Assembly: GCF_001280845.1 (NCBI RefSeq)
Contig: NZ_LGHP01000001.1
Span: 3,498,418 to 3,562,417 of the forward strand
Direction of reading: 5' to 3'
Origin: Bacillus sp. FJAT-28004
GTDB lineage: Bacteria > Bacillota > Bacilli > Paenibacillales > Paenibacillaceae
Length of the DNA stretch: 64,000 nucleotides
Both the position numbers and the translations under genes were made by a program. The notes under the pieces are model-generated. The model ran no database searches. It worked only from the letters and a program-made list of their open reading frames with translations, and was not told the DNA's origin. Below are positions 25,290 through 33,485 of this stretch, piece after piece. The first letter of the stretch is position 1; every line of letters begins with the position of its first letter.

Positions 25290-26795
25290 ATGAATCGAAA
25301 AAAGCTCAAAGTCATTTATTTATCGCTCATCGTCTTTACGGTTCTGCTGATCGGACTTGGACAAGCCTTCCCTATGGGGAAAAACAGCGCTTATTCCGTT
25401 AGTGCAGAGAGTGCAGCAAGCACTCCAGCAGTTGGTCAAAAAAAGAAACTTGTAATGGGCACATCTGCCGATTATCCACCTTACGAAAATGTCGACGCCA
25501 AAAACAACGGTGAAATCGTTGGATTAGATATCGATATTGCTAAGTATATCACCAGCCAGCTCGGATACGAACTGGAAATCACACACATGGATTTCAATGG
25601 GCTCGTTGCCGCGCTTCAGACAGGCCGAGTCGACTTCGTAATGTCCGCCATGTCCGCTACGGATGAGCGAAGGCAGAATGTCGATTTCTCCGATACTTAT
25701 TACGCTGCCCGCAATACGATCGTCTCAAAAAAGTCTGCGCCGCTGGAGACTGAAGCCTCATTATCTGGCAAATTAATCGCGACTCAGCTTGGCTCTACGC
25801 AGGATCTATACGCGGAAACGATTGAGGGAGCTACACTAAAAAAACTCAATAAGATTCCAGATCTGATTCAAGAGCTGAATTCCGACCGCGTCGATGCCGC
25901 TATCGTAGAAGACGCTGTCGCCATAGAAATGACCAACCTTAACCCAGGGCTAGCGATGCATTTCTTGCCAGCAGAATCGGCAGACAATGGTTATGCCATT
26001 GCATTTCCTAAGAAATCACCTATTGTGAGCGAGTTTAACGGCGTCCTCTCGGAAATGAAGGACAACGGAAAGCTCGAAGAAATCGTGCAGAAGTGGTTTA
26101 CTGTTGAGAAGGAAGAATCCGATTCGCTGCTTAACCTGAACATCGACTTCAGCATGCTGAAGGGATACATTCCTTATATTCTAAAAGGTGTATACGTAAC
26201 GCTTCTCTTTACCCTTGTCTCCGCATTATTCGGACTTGTGTGGGGAACGGTACTGTCACTGTTCAAAATATCCGGTATTAAGCCGCTCGAGTGGTTCGCA
26301 ACCGCCTATACATCCATATTCCGCGGCACGCCGCTGCTTGTCCAGCTGACGATTATTTATTATGCAACCCCGCAGCTATTCAACTATGACATTCCTGCGC
26401 TGATGGCTGCCGGTTTAGCATTCGGACTCAATTCCTCGGCTTACTTGTCCGAAACGATCCGCGGCGGCATTATGGCCGTGGACAAAGGACAGCGCGAGGC
26501 CGCCATTGCACTCGGCATTCCTTACCGAAAAATGATGCTGCGCATTATTTTCCCGCAGGCACTTCGTAATATTTTGCCAGCGCTCGTGAATGAATGTGTT
26601 GCTTTGCTTAAAGAATCGTCACTCGTATCCGTCATTGGTGTTTCCGATTTGATGCGCCGAGCAGATGTGGTGCGATCTATTGAGTTCCGTTCCATCGAAG
26701 TATTATTATTTATTGCCGCGATCTATTACGTGCTTGTGCTCGTCTTAACATCGTTTGCCCGTATGCTTGAAAGGAGGCTGCGCCGCAGTGATTAA
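25290..26795 (+). CDS. Amino-acid ABC transporter, fused substrate-binding and permease protein
   Basis: One 501-residue chain joins an N-terminal signal/anchor helix (KVIYLSLIVFTVLLIGLGQAF), a family-3 solute-binding domain at about 50-270 (LVMGTSADYPPYENVD, GLDIDIAKYITSQLGYELE, MSATDERRQNVDFSDTYY) and a HisMQ/GlnP-type permease domain at about 295-495 with the EAA loop REAAIALGIPYRKMMLRIIFPQALRNILPALVNE. Such fusions are known from GlnP-like glutamine/arginine transporters of lactic acid bacteria. The polar amino-acid ligand is not certain. ATG 25290 has AGAGGA upstream. The downstream ATPase gene overlaps by 8 nt. Confidence 0.92.
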   Translation: MNRKKLKVIYLSLIVFTVLLIGLGQAFPMGKNSAYSVSAESAASTPAVGQKKKLVMGTSADYPPYENVDAKNNGEIVGLDIDIAKYITSQLGYELEITHMDFNGLVAALQTGRVDFVMSAMSATDERRQNVDFSDTYYAARNTIVSKKSAPLETEASLSGKLIATQLGSTQDLYAETIEGATLKKLNKIPDLIQELNSDRVDAAIVEDAVAIEMTNLNPGLAMHFLPAESADNGYAIAFPKKSPIVSEFNGVLSEMKDNGKLEEIVQKWFTVEKEESDSLLNLNIDFSMLKGYIPYILKGVYVTLLFTLVSALFGLVWGTVLSLFKISGIKPLEWFATAYTSIFRGTPLLVQLTIIYYATPQLFNYDIPALMAAGLAFGLNSSAYLSETIRGGIMAVDKGQREAAIALGIPYRKMMLRIIFPQALRNILPALVNECVALLKESSLVSVIGVSDLMRRADVVRSIEFRSIEVLLFIAAIYYVLVLVLTSFARMLERRLRRSD

Positions 26796-27510
26796 TGTAA
26801 CCGACTTAACAAAAACCTTCGGCAAAAACCAAGTGCTGAAAGGCATTACGACAACCGTTGAAAAAGGAGAGGTCGTTGCACTCATTGGACCGTCCGGTTC
26901 AGGTAAATCCACCTTTCTTCGTTGTTTAAATATGCTTGAGACACCGACTTCCGGTGTGATTACGATTGATGGAACGCCGATTACCGATCCCAAAACGAAC
27001 ATAGCCCGCGTACGGCAGCGGATTGGCATGGTATTCCAGCATTTTCACCTGTTCCCGCATATGACCGTCATCGATAATATTACGTTTGCTCCGATTCAGG
27101 TCAAAGGAGTATCGCAGGAGCAAGCTCGCGAGAAGGCGATGGAGCTGCTGGCTCGTGTAGGTCTCTCGGACAAAGCAGATAGTTATCCATCCCGCTTATC
27201 CGGAGGGCAGAAGCAGCGTGTAGCCATCGCGAGAAGCTTAGCTATGGAACCCGACATTTTACTGTTCGATGAGCCTACTTCGGCGCTTGATCCTGAGATG
27301 GTGAAAGAGGTGCTTAACGTTATTCGCGGCCTTGCGGATAGCGGCATGACGATGCTAATCGTTACGCATGAGATGAAATTCGCCCGCGAAGCTGCGGACA
27401 CGATCTACTTCCTGGATAACGGCAAGCTTGTTGAAAAAACGAAACCTGAACAGTTTTTCACAAAGCCGCAAAGCGAGCGCGCTGCACGGTTTCTGGAGCA
27501 GGTGCTCTAA
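26788..27510 (+). CDS. Amino-acid ABC transporter ATP-binding protein, GlnQ type
   Basis: ATPase of the polar amino-acid transporter, about 240 residues. Walker A GPSGSGKST, Q-loop MVFQHFHLFPHMTV, signature LSGGQKQRVAIARSLA, Walker B ILLFDEPTSALDPE and switch His in IVTHEMKFA are all intact. The start is GTG 26788, preceded by AGGAGG and giving the family N-terminus MINVTDLTKTFGKNQVL; the longer frame from 26755 is not needed. It overlaps the end of the fused receptor-permease gene. Together the two genes make a complete transporter. Confidence 0.94.
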   Translation: MINVTDLTKTFGKNQVLKGITTTVEKGEVVALIGPSGSGKSTFLRCLNMLETPTSGVITIDGTPITDPKTNIARVRQRIGMVFQHFHLFPHMTVIDNITFAPIQVKGVSQEQAREKAMELLARVGLSDKADSYPSRLSGGQKQRVAIARSLAMEPDILLFDEPTSALDPEMVKEVLNVIRGLADSGMTMLIVTHEMKFAREAADTIYFLDNGKLVEKTKPEQFFTKPQSERAARFLEQVL

Positions 27511-27565
27511 TCAACTCGATCGAAGGTTGGCGCTAACAGGTTGTGTGTTTATAAGCTGCCAATAT

Positions 27566-27642
27566 AGGTTACTTTTCAGGATTAGAACGGCTAGGGTGAA
27601 TGAGTCTCCCACACTTCAGGCGGATTATCAAAAAAGTAACCT
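27566..27642. repeat. Long-spaced inverted repeat after the amino-acid transporter
   Basis: AGGTTACTTTT (27566-27576) and AAAAGTAACCT (27632-27642) are perfect inverted copies separated by 55 nt, 56 nt after the ATPase gene. It could fold as a transcript-end hairpin or be the ends of a small degenerate insertion; the inner sequence is not recognised. Confidence 0.45.
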
Positions 27643-27670
27643 CAGTCGCAGATAGCTAGCACTGAAACGT

Positions 27671-27858
27671 ACGTTGTAGTTTCTGCAACAGATACCTTAC
27701 ATGAGTCTTAGTTAAATGAACTACGTTGCACTTTTGCAGCAGAATGGGTCGGTTTTGCTGCATCCAAGGCTGAATTGACTGATTCTGCTGCACTTACTGC
27801 AACATAGCCATTCGCTCAGCCGCAGCTCGAGCATTCTATTGTAGTTTCTACAGTAGAA
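27671..27858. repeat. Cluster of four TGCA-core palindromic repeats (cluster 2)
   Basis: Copies at 27671-27693, 27721-27744, 27783-27806 and 27834-27858 share the palindrome family of cluster 1. The last is the most regular: TTCTATTGTA, gtttc, TACAGTAGAA. Compensating changes are visible (TGCA/TGCA in one copy, TGTA/TACA in another), so base pairing seems to be kept. The remaining 27511-28087 gap contains the inverted repeat above and a terminator, with no gene. Confidence 0.75.
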
Positions 27859-28043
27859 TGACGTTTGAGGGGCCCATCCCATGGCCCTCTGATGCTATCG
27901 GTAAATGGCTAGCCAGCTAATCAATTGCTGACTGCCCTGCCTTCATCTTATTACAACATGGGGGGCACCGAGCCGAACATCGCTCTCAACCAAGCAGAAA
28001 GCAGAGAACAGCCATCTGCTAACCCATAGCAACAACTACAAAC

Positions 28044-28076
28044 AAAGCTCTGCGGCTCATTTAGCCGCAGAGCTTT
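28044..28076 (-). terminator. Terminator of the GH105 operon
   Basis: AAAGCTCTGCGGCT (28044-28057) and AGCCGCAGAGCTTT (28063-28076) form a perfect 14-bp stem with a 5-nt loop, 12 nt after the stop of the GH105 gene. The 3' tail on the minus strand is only moderately T-rich. Confidence 0.8.
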
Positions 28077-28087
28077 CTCTTTATCCG

Positions 28088-29191
28088 CTACTTTTTCCGA
28101 GCAACAAGCGATTCCATCTCCACACAAGCCATGATGAACGCGCCGACGCCGTGCAAATCATTCTGACTCGTTGGACGCGTGACGTAGTTCTCATAATCGC
28201 CGGCCGAGGTGCCGATGCAAATATCCGGCAGGACAAAGCGACCCTTCTCATCAGACTGCACCACTCGTACAAGCCCTTCAAACCCGCGCCTAGCCGCAGC
28301 CAAGCACTCATCGCCAACGAGACCAAGCTTGTATGCTCTAGCAAGCGTATAAACGAACAAACAGCTGCAGGAGGTCTCAAGCCAATTGTCTGCCAAATGA
28401 CCTTTATCCACCACCTGATACCATAGACCGCTCTCCGCATCCTGATATTTAACAAGCGTCCGCGAAAAATCAGCCAGTGCAGCCTTCAGCTCGGTACACC
28501 CCGCTTCACCTTCTGCTATTTCATCAAGAAATTGAGCTACCGCAAGACCATACCAACCAAGTGAACGACCCCAAAATTCAGGCGAGCAGCCTGTCACTGG
28601 ATCTGCCCAAGGCATCTGCCTGCTCTCATCCCAAGCGTGATACAGCAGTCCCGTCTGCTCATCCCTCATATAACGGCGCATCAACTGCTCTTGATGCAGC
28701 ACCATATCGCGCAGTCCTATATCCCCATACGCGTTAGCATATTTGAGCGCAAATACCCCGCACATATACAAACCGTCCAGCCACATATTGTAGGCGTATT
28801 TATCCTTGTGCCAGAAGCCGCCCTCCGAGGTCCGATGCAGCGTATTGAACAGGCCGCGCAGCTTATCAGCAGAGACTCGGTATTTGCGATCACTGCCGTG
28901 CTCATCAAGCCGAAACAAGAGCAGCCCCGGTTGTATAGCATCCAGCTCGTCACGGGCAAAATCAAAGTTGCCGTTATCATCAACTAGCTTGTCTACGTAT
29001 CGTTTGATATAGGCAGCGTAGCGGTCATCCCGCTCCTCCTGCCACAGCATCTCCATCCCGCAAAGAAACACGCCTTGGTGATAATGCCAACGGCCAGCAG
29101 GCGGAAGCTTTTCCGGCAAATAAGCATTCATTAAAGAATCACAAGCAGCTCTCGCCCATTCAATCGGTGTCATTTTCACTTTATTTGGCAT
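28088..29191 (-). CDS. Unsaturated rhamnogalacturonyl hydrolase, GH105
   Basis: Cleaves the unsaturated galacturonic residue from oligosaccharides made by rhamnogalacturonan or pectate lyases. The sequence has the YteR/YesR features: WHYHQGVFLCGME near the N-terminus, FWHKDKYAYNMWLDGLYMCG with the Asp equivalent to the catalytic Asp143 of YteR, YHAWDES, and CSPEFWGRSLGWYGLAV. About 367 residues without signal peptide, so cytoplasmic. ATG 29191 is chosen for AGGAG 10 nt upstream. It is the last gene of an operon with LplB/LplC-type permeases and a binding lipoprotein, which presumably import the substrate. Confidence 0.92.
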   Translation of the reverse strand: MPNKVKMTPIEWARAACDSLMNAYLPEKLPPAGRWHYHQGVFLCGMEMLWQEERDDRYAAYIKRYVDKLVDDNGNFDFARDELDAIQPGLLLFRLDEHGSDRKYRVSADKLRGLFNTLHRTSEGGFWHKDKYAYNMWLDGLYMCGVFALKYANAYGDIGLRDMVLHQEQLMRRYMRDEQTGLLYHAWDESRQMPWADPVTGCSPEFWGRSLGWYGLAVAQFLDEIAEGEAGCTELKAALADFSRTLVKYQDAESGLWYQVVDKGHLADNWLETSCSCLFVYTLARAYKLGLVGDECLAAARRGFEGLVRVVQSDEKGRFVLPDICIGTSAGDYENYVTRPTSQNDLHGVGAFIMACVEMESLVARKK

Positions 29192-29241
29192 CCAAACAGA
29201 ACTCCTCTCCATTTTCCCTATTACGGTTCAAGCTCACGCCA

Positions 29242-30117
29242 TCAGCCTTTAATTGAGCCAAGCATCGCGCCTTTGGAGAAATGCTTTTGCAAGAATGGAT
29301 AAACAATCAGAATGGGCAGCGTCGCTACAACGATGACAGCCATCTTCACCGTCTGGTCGGGCGGAGGTACTGCTGCATCTAAGTCAGAACTGTAATCGAG
29401 ACCGCTAGCAAGCACGACGATTTGACGAAGCAGCACCTGAATCGGCCATTTGGCGCTGTCATCCAAGTACAGAATGGCACTGAGGTACGTGTTCCAATAA
29501 GTTACCGCATAAAACAATGAAATCGTCGCAATAGCAGGCATAGATAACGGGAGAACGATCCGGAACAAGATGCCGAAGTCGTTGCAGCCGTCGATTTTCG
29601 CCGATTCCTCCAGCCCTTCGGGAATATTTTGAAAAAAGTTTTTCAAAATAATAAGGTTGAATGCGCTGATCGCCGACGGAATAATAAGCGCCGCATAGCT
29701 GTCGATCAATCCCATCTCCCGTACAACGAGAAACGTCGGAATGAGTCCGCCGCTGAACAGCATCGTAAATACGACGAGAAACATGATTCCCTTGCGCCCG
29801 TCGAGATCTCTTCGCGACAAGCCATATGCCATCAATGCTGTCGTGAACATGCTGAACAGTGTGCCAACTAATGTAACGCCAGTCGAAACCGTCATCGCAC
29901 GAAAAATGGTATTGGTCGAGAAAATAAATTTATAGGCATCAAAACTCCAAATCGTAGGCACGAGGATGAACTTCTTCATCGCCATCTCGGCGCTGGTCGT
30001 GAACGATCCGGCAACAACATGCAGGAACGGGAGCACCGTAACGAGCGCGATAATGGCAAGTAGCGTGAAGTTCACTATTGAAAAAAGCCGCCCGCTGAAC
30101 GTTTTATCCTCTACCAT
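29242..30117 (-). CDS. Carbohydrate ABC transporter permease, LplC/YtcP type
   Basis: The 291-residue membrane protein has six helices and the EAA loop EGLEESAKIDGCNDFGILFRIVLPLSMPAIAT. The N-terminal LFSIVNFTLLAIIALVTVLPFLHVVAGSFTT and C-terminal PFLQKHFSKGAMLGSIKG are typical of the LplC/YtcP branch serving pectin-derived oligosaccharides. AAGGAGG precedes the ATG at 30117. The gene lies 61 nt after its partner permease and 50 nt before the GH105 gene. Confidence 0.92.
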   Translation of the reverse strand: MVEDKTFSGRLFSIVNFTLLAIIALVTVLPFLHVVAGSFTTSAEMAMKKFILVPTIWSFDAYKFIFSTNTIFRAMTVSTGVTLVGTLFSMFTTALMAYGLSRRDLDGRKGIMFLVVFTMLFSGGLIPTFLVVREMGLIDSYAALIIPSAISAFNLIILKNFFQNIPEGLEESAKIDGCNDFGILFRIVLPLSMPAIATISLFYAVTYWNTYLSAILYLDDSAKWPIQVLLRQIVVLASGLDYSSDLDAAVPPPDQTVKMAVIVVATLPILIVYPFLQKHFSKGAMLGSIKG

Positions 30118-30178
30118 GCTGAACCCTCCTTAAGTTTTAGTAGCGAAGCTTTCTTCGTCTTCGACCGACCGCCCTATT

Positions 30179-31141
30179 TTAATAGACACCTTCCTCGCCC
30201 ATCTTCTTCGCAAGCTTATTGGCCGCTATAACAAGCACCAGCCCGATAAATGATTTAAAGAAGCCGATCGCCGTGCTGTAGCTGAATTGTCCCTGCCTAA
30301 GACCGGCTGTATAAACATAGGTGTCGATAATTTCGGCAACGTCGCGATTCATCGCATTCAGCAATAGATATACATGCTCGAAGCCAAGCTCAAGCACATC
30401 GCCGATTTTTAGAATCAGTAAAATAATAATAACGCTTCGAATCGCAGGCAGCGTGATATGCCATACCTGCCTGAGCCGACCCGCGCCATCCATGCGCGCT
30501 GCCTCATACAAGCCAGGATCGACGGAGGCGATAGCCGCCAAATATATGATCGTTCCCCAACCCGCTTCCCGCCAGATAACCTGAATGATATAGGTTGGTC
30601 TGAACCACTCGGGACTGAGCAGGAAATTGATTTTTTCGAATCCAAAGTACACAAGCAGCTCGTTCACAATACCGCCGTCCGACGTCAGCATGACGAAGCT
30701 GATCGACACGATAATGACCCACGACATAAAATGCGGCAAATACACAAGCGTCTGAAATGTTCGTTTAAAAAAAGAGAATCGAACCTCGTTCAGCATTAGC
30801 GCTAGTAAAATCGGGACTGGAAAATAGAATAATAAGTTCATGCCAAACAGCAGCAGCGTATTCGTCAAAATGCTCAAAAAATCCGGTTCCGTGAACAGAC
30901 GTTCAAAATGCTTAATCCCAACCCATTCGCTCCCGCCTATACCCTTAAACGGCTTATAGTCCTGAAACGCGATAGCAAGCCCAAACATCGGAATATATTT
31001 AAAAATAATAAAGAAGAGCACGCCCGGCAGCAGCATGACATAAAGCCATTTGTTTTTCCAAAGCCGCTTCTTAAGCTCGCTCGTTCTAGGCTGAGGTACC
31101 CTTGCCAGTTGAACTGCGGTTTCCTGATGACCTTCTTGCAT
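30179..31141 (-). CDS. Carbohydrate ABC transporter permease, LplB/YteP type
   Basis: Partner permease, 320 residues. After a cytoplasmic leader it shows WLYVMLLPGVLFFIIFKYIPMFGLAIAFQDYKPFKG, the hallmark N-terminal segment of the LplB/YteP group, and an EAA loop PGLYEAARMDGAGRLRQVWHITLPAIRS. It would form the membrane channel with the LplC-type protein for rhamnogalacturonan oligosaccharides. AAAGGAAG lies upstream of ATG 31141. A partial hairpin separates it from the binding-protein gene. No ATPase gene is present; a common MsmX-like ATPase is expected elsewhere. Confidence 0.92.
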   Translation of the reverse strand: MQEGHQETAVQLARVPQPRTSELKKRLWKNKWLYVMLLPGVLFFIIFKYIPMFGLAIAFQDYKPFKGIGGSEWVGIKHFERLFTEPDFLSILTNTLLLFGMNLLFYFPVPILLALMLNEVRFSFFKRTFQTLVYLPHFMSWVIIVSISFVMLTSDGGIVNELLVYFGFEKINFLLSPEWFRPTYIIQVIWREAGWGTIIYLAAIASVDPGLYEAARMDGAGRLRQVWHITLPAIRSVIIILLILKIGDVLELGFEHVYLLLNAMNRDVAEIIDTYVYTAGLRQGQFSYSTAIGFFKSFIGLVLVIAANKLAKKMGEEGVY

Positions 31142-31170
31142 ATGGGTTCTTCCTTTCCACGGGAGGTTTT

Positions 31171-31200
31171 AGAGACTGCTCGAGCAAGCGAGCAGCCTCT
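31171..31200 (-). terminator. Intercistronic hairpin between binding-protein and permease genes
   Basis: AGAGACTGCTCG (31171-31182) pairs with CGAGCAGCCTCT (31189-31200) with one mismatch. It has no good T-run, so it probably acts as a partial terminator or RNA-stabilising stem that keeps the lipoprotein mRNA more abundant than that of the permeases. Confidence 0.5.
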
Positions 31201-31212
31201 ATGGGCTATTCT

Positions 31213-32772
31213 TTATTTTTTGTAGGCAGCATTATATTCTTCGATAATTTGAGCCCCGCCGCGCTTCTTCCAATCCTCAACCGCTTTGTCAAATCCAGCC
31301 TTATCGATAGATCCATAAATATATTTGTAAGTGGCATCCTTCATAATTTCCTGAAGCTCCGTACCCTTCTCTGTGTACGTCTTCGAATCAAGCGGCGCAG
31401 TAGGATCGGCAATGGCGATCTTCTCGTTCTCGATGATGAGCTGCTCTGCATGAATTCGTGCCGGAAGCTCATGGAAACCATCGTACATGCCGTTCGTTTC
31501 AGGCTCGCCTATGACGCTGTCCTTAAAGCCTTTGACCTCGCGTTCCGTCAGCTCTTTATCTGCCGATGCTTTCGCCTTGCCTTCCACTACCGTATAATGA
31601 GTGCCTTCAATTCCCCAGAACATCATGTTCGCCACTTCTGGCGTCATCAGCTTATCGAAGAAGGCCAAAATTTTCTTAAGCTCGGCTTCGTCTTTAATTG
31701 CTGATTTCGGGAACAACGCTACGTTGTTATAGCCCGGAATGGACCATGATGCCAGCTTCCCGTCTGGTCCGGCAACCAAGCTATGTGTATCAACAACTGC
31801 TGTCGGCACGTTCTTAACAAGGTCCTTAACCAGCGAGTCAACATCCTGCATGGAGCCGATGTATACGCCCGCCTTGCCGCTTGTGAACATATTTACTTGA
31901 TCTGTTTTGCTTGTAGCGGCAAAGTCTACGTTCATCAATTTCGCATCACGGATCTTTTTGATAAAATCCATCGTGGCTGCATATTCAGGCGTCGTAAAAT
32001 CCGGAACGAGCTGCCCGTCCCTCTCTCCCCAGTTGTTCAGCGTGCCGAACCATGCAGAAACCGTTTTGAAAGCGCCATACACGAGATCGTTGCGGTCAGC
32101 TAAACCAATCGTATCCGGTTTGTTGTTGCCATCCGGGTCGCCCGTCGTAAATTTCTCCATCATCGCAAACAGCTCATCTACGTTAGTCGGTGCGGCGATG
32201 CCCAGCTTATCTGCCCAGTCCTTACGGTAAATGATTCCTTGGCGAGCGAGCGGCCTGCCGATGTATACCGAATAAAGCTTGCCATCCACTTTGGTATTAT
32301 TCAGAATCTCTTCTTTCAGCTTGCTCAGATTCGGGAACTCGCTGAAATAAGCGCCAATTTCCCAAAACTGACCGTCCCGAATCGCTTCCTTCATTTGAAC
32401 GAAGGTCGCTTGGTTTTTCAAATAAGTAACCTGAGGCAGCGAGCCCGTCGCAAAGGAAGCGTTCAGCTTCTCCTCATATGTGTCTGCCGGGAAAAATTGA
32501 TACGTTAGTTTTGTATTCGTTAGCTTTTCCAACTCATTTTTGATTGTATCTGGCGGTGTCTCAGCGATGTTAAGTGGAAGCATGATCGTAATTTCGGTCG
32601 GCTTCTCCGGCTCCACGGGTTTGTCTGTCTCCTCAGTCTTTGTTCCGCTGTCATTGCTTACTGCTGGCGGCGTATTGTTTTTTCCGTTATTGCTGCCGCT
32701 TGAGCAAGCTGCGAGCAATAAGCTAAATGTCAAAACCACGCCCATCAGAATCGAAACCGATTTTTTCTTCAT
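31213..32772 (-). CDS. Extracellular sugar-binding lipoprotein, LplA/YtcQ type (copy 1)
   Basis: The 519-residue receptor has lipoprotein signal MKKKSVSILMGVVLTFSLLL with AACSSGS at the lipobox, a Gly/Asn/Thr linker, and a long LplA-type binding domain. Shared motifs with the neighbouring paralogue include GKLYSVYIGRPLARQGIIYRKDWADKL, LADRNDLVYGAFKT and DATYKYIYGSIDKAGFDKAV. It heads the operon with the two permeases and GH105, and probably delivers pectin-derived oligosaccharides. GGAGG is 9 nt before ATG 32772. Confidence 0.92.
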   Translation of the reverse strand: MKKKSVSILMGVVLTFSLLLAACSSGSNNGKNNTPPAVSNDSGTKTEETDKPVEPEKPTEITIMLPLNIAETPPDTIKNELEKLTNTKLTYQFFPADTYEEKLNASFATGSLPQVTYLKNQATFVQMKEAIRDGQFWEIGAYFSEFPNLSKLKEEILNNTKVDGKLYSVYIGRPLARQGIIYRKDWADKLGIAAPTNVDELFAMMEKFTTGDPDGNNKPDTIGLADRNDLVYGAFKTVSAWFGTLNNWGERDGQLVPDFTTPEYAATMDFIKKIRDAKLMNVDFAATSKTDQVNMFTSGKAGVYIGSMQDVDSLVKDLVKNVPTAVVDTHSLVAGPDGKLASWSIPGYNNVALFPKSAIKDEAELKKILAFFDKLMTPEVANMMFWGIEGTHYTVVEGKAKASADKELTEREVKGFKDSVIGEPETNGMYDGFHELPARIHAEQLIIENEKIAIADPTAPLDSKTYTEKGTELQEIMKDATYKYIYGSIDKAGFDKAVEDWKKRGGAQIIEEYNAAYKK

Positions 32773-32949
32773 ACAGCGTTGACCTCCATATAACGTTTTG
32801 GTTGCTACCCCTTCAAGCTACCATCACGATAGAGAGTGCCGAAACAATCATTTGTACATATGGCGTATCGTTTCAGAGGCATCTGAGTTAATGATTATCA
32901 CCGCTTGTGGTGACACTTGTGTCAGAATAATAATGGCCGCAACACAAAA

Positions 32950-32971
32950 AGGATGAAGATCGCTCTTCACC
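32950..32971 (-). terminator. Terminator after the 60-residue gene
   Basis: GGATGAAGA (32950-32958) pairs with TCTTCACCC (32963-32971) around tcgc. On the minus strand it is followed by TTTTTGTG, a usable T-run. It supports transcription of the small gene at 33030-33212. Confidence 0.65.
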
Positions 32972-33029
32972 CTCAAATCATGTACATGGTTATCGTTTAT
33001 ATGAAAGGGCACTCATAACAGCATGTCCC

Positions 33030-33212
33030 TTACTTCCAAGCGGAAATCTTGATCTTCTTATATTTGTTCACCAATCTTCTCTCCAGCTTCTTAAAAAAAC
33101 CTTGGGTCTTTTTCTCTTCCTGTATGTTGCGCAGACCTCGTATAAGCAGCTGGTATCTCCATTCGTTATCATATCCGAGCTTATGTACTTCTTGGAAAAA
33201 ATCAGGTTTCAT
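33030..33212 (-). CDS. Hypothetical 60-residue basic protein
   Basis: Frame MKPDFFQEVHKLGYDNEWRY then QLLIRGLRNIQEEKKTQGFFKKLERRLVNKYKKIKISAWK. It is lysine-rich in the second half and probably helical; no family recognised. GGAG lies about 11 nt before the ATG and a T-tailed hairpin follows at 32950-32971, so it looks like an independent small transcription unit between two receptor genes. Confidence 0.5.
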   Translation of the reverse strand: MKPDFFQEVHKLGYDNEWRYQLLIRGLRNIQEEKKTQGFFKKLERRLVNKYKKIKISAWK

Positions 33213-33417
33213 GTTAAGTCACACTCCATGTCGTCTTTTCACTTCAGCCATCCATCAACAACTTAAATCAGATTCTTATTATATACTGTTGTTCTATGCA
33301 ATTTCTAAACAAATTACGAGTTATTTCGACAATTATATATAATTTTTAGTTTGAAATCGATACTTTTATACTAGTTCTTTGTACTCATTCGCCTTCTTTG
33401 TTACTTTTATTCGCAAA

Positions 33418-33467
33418 AAATAGAGCAGCCAAGCAGGAAATAAATAACCTGCTTGGCTGCTCTATTT
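33418..33467 (-). terminator. Strong terminator of the second binding-protein gene
   Basis: A perfect 20-bp stem (33418-33437 with 33448-33467, core GAGCAGCCAAGCAGG) with a 10-nt loop, followed on the minus strand by TTTTT. It lies 19 nt after the stop of the copy-2 receptor. Confidence 0.92.
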
Positions 33468-33485
33468 AGATATGGGACTCTTTCA

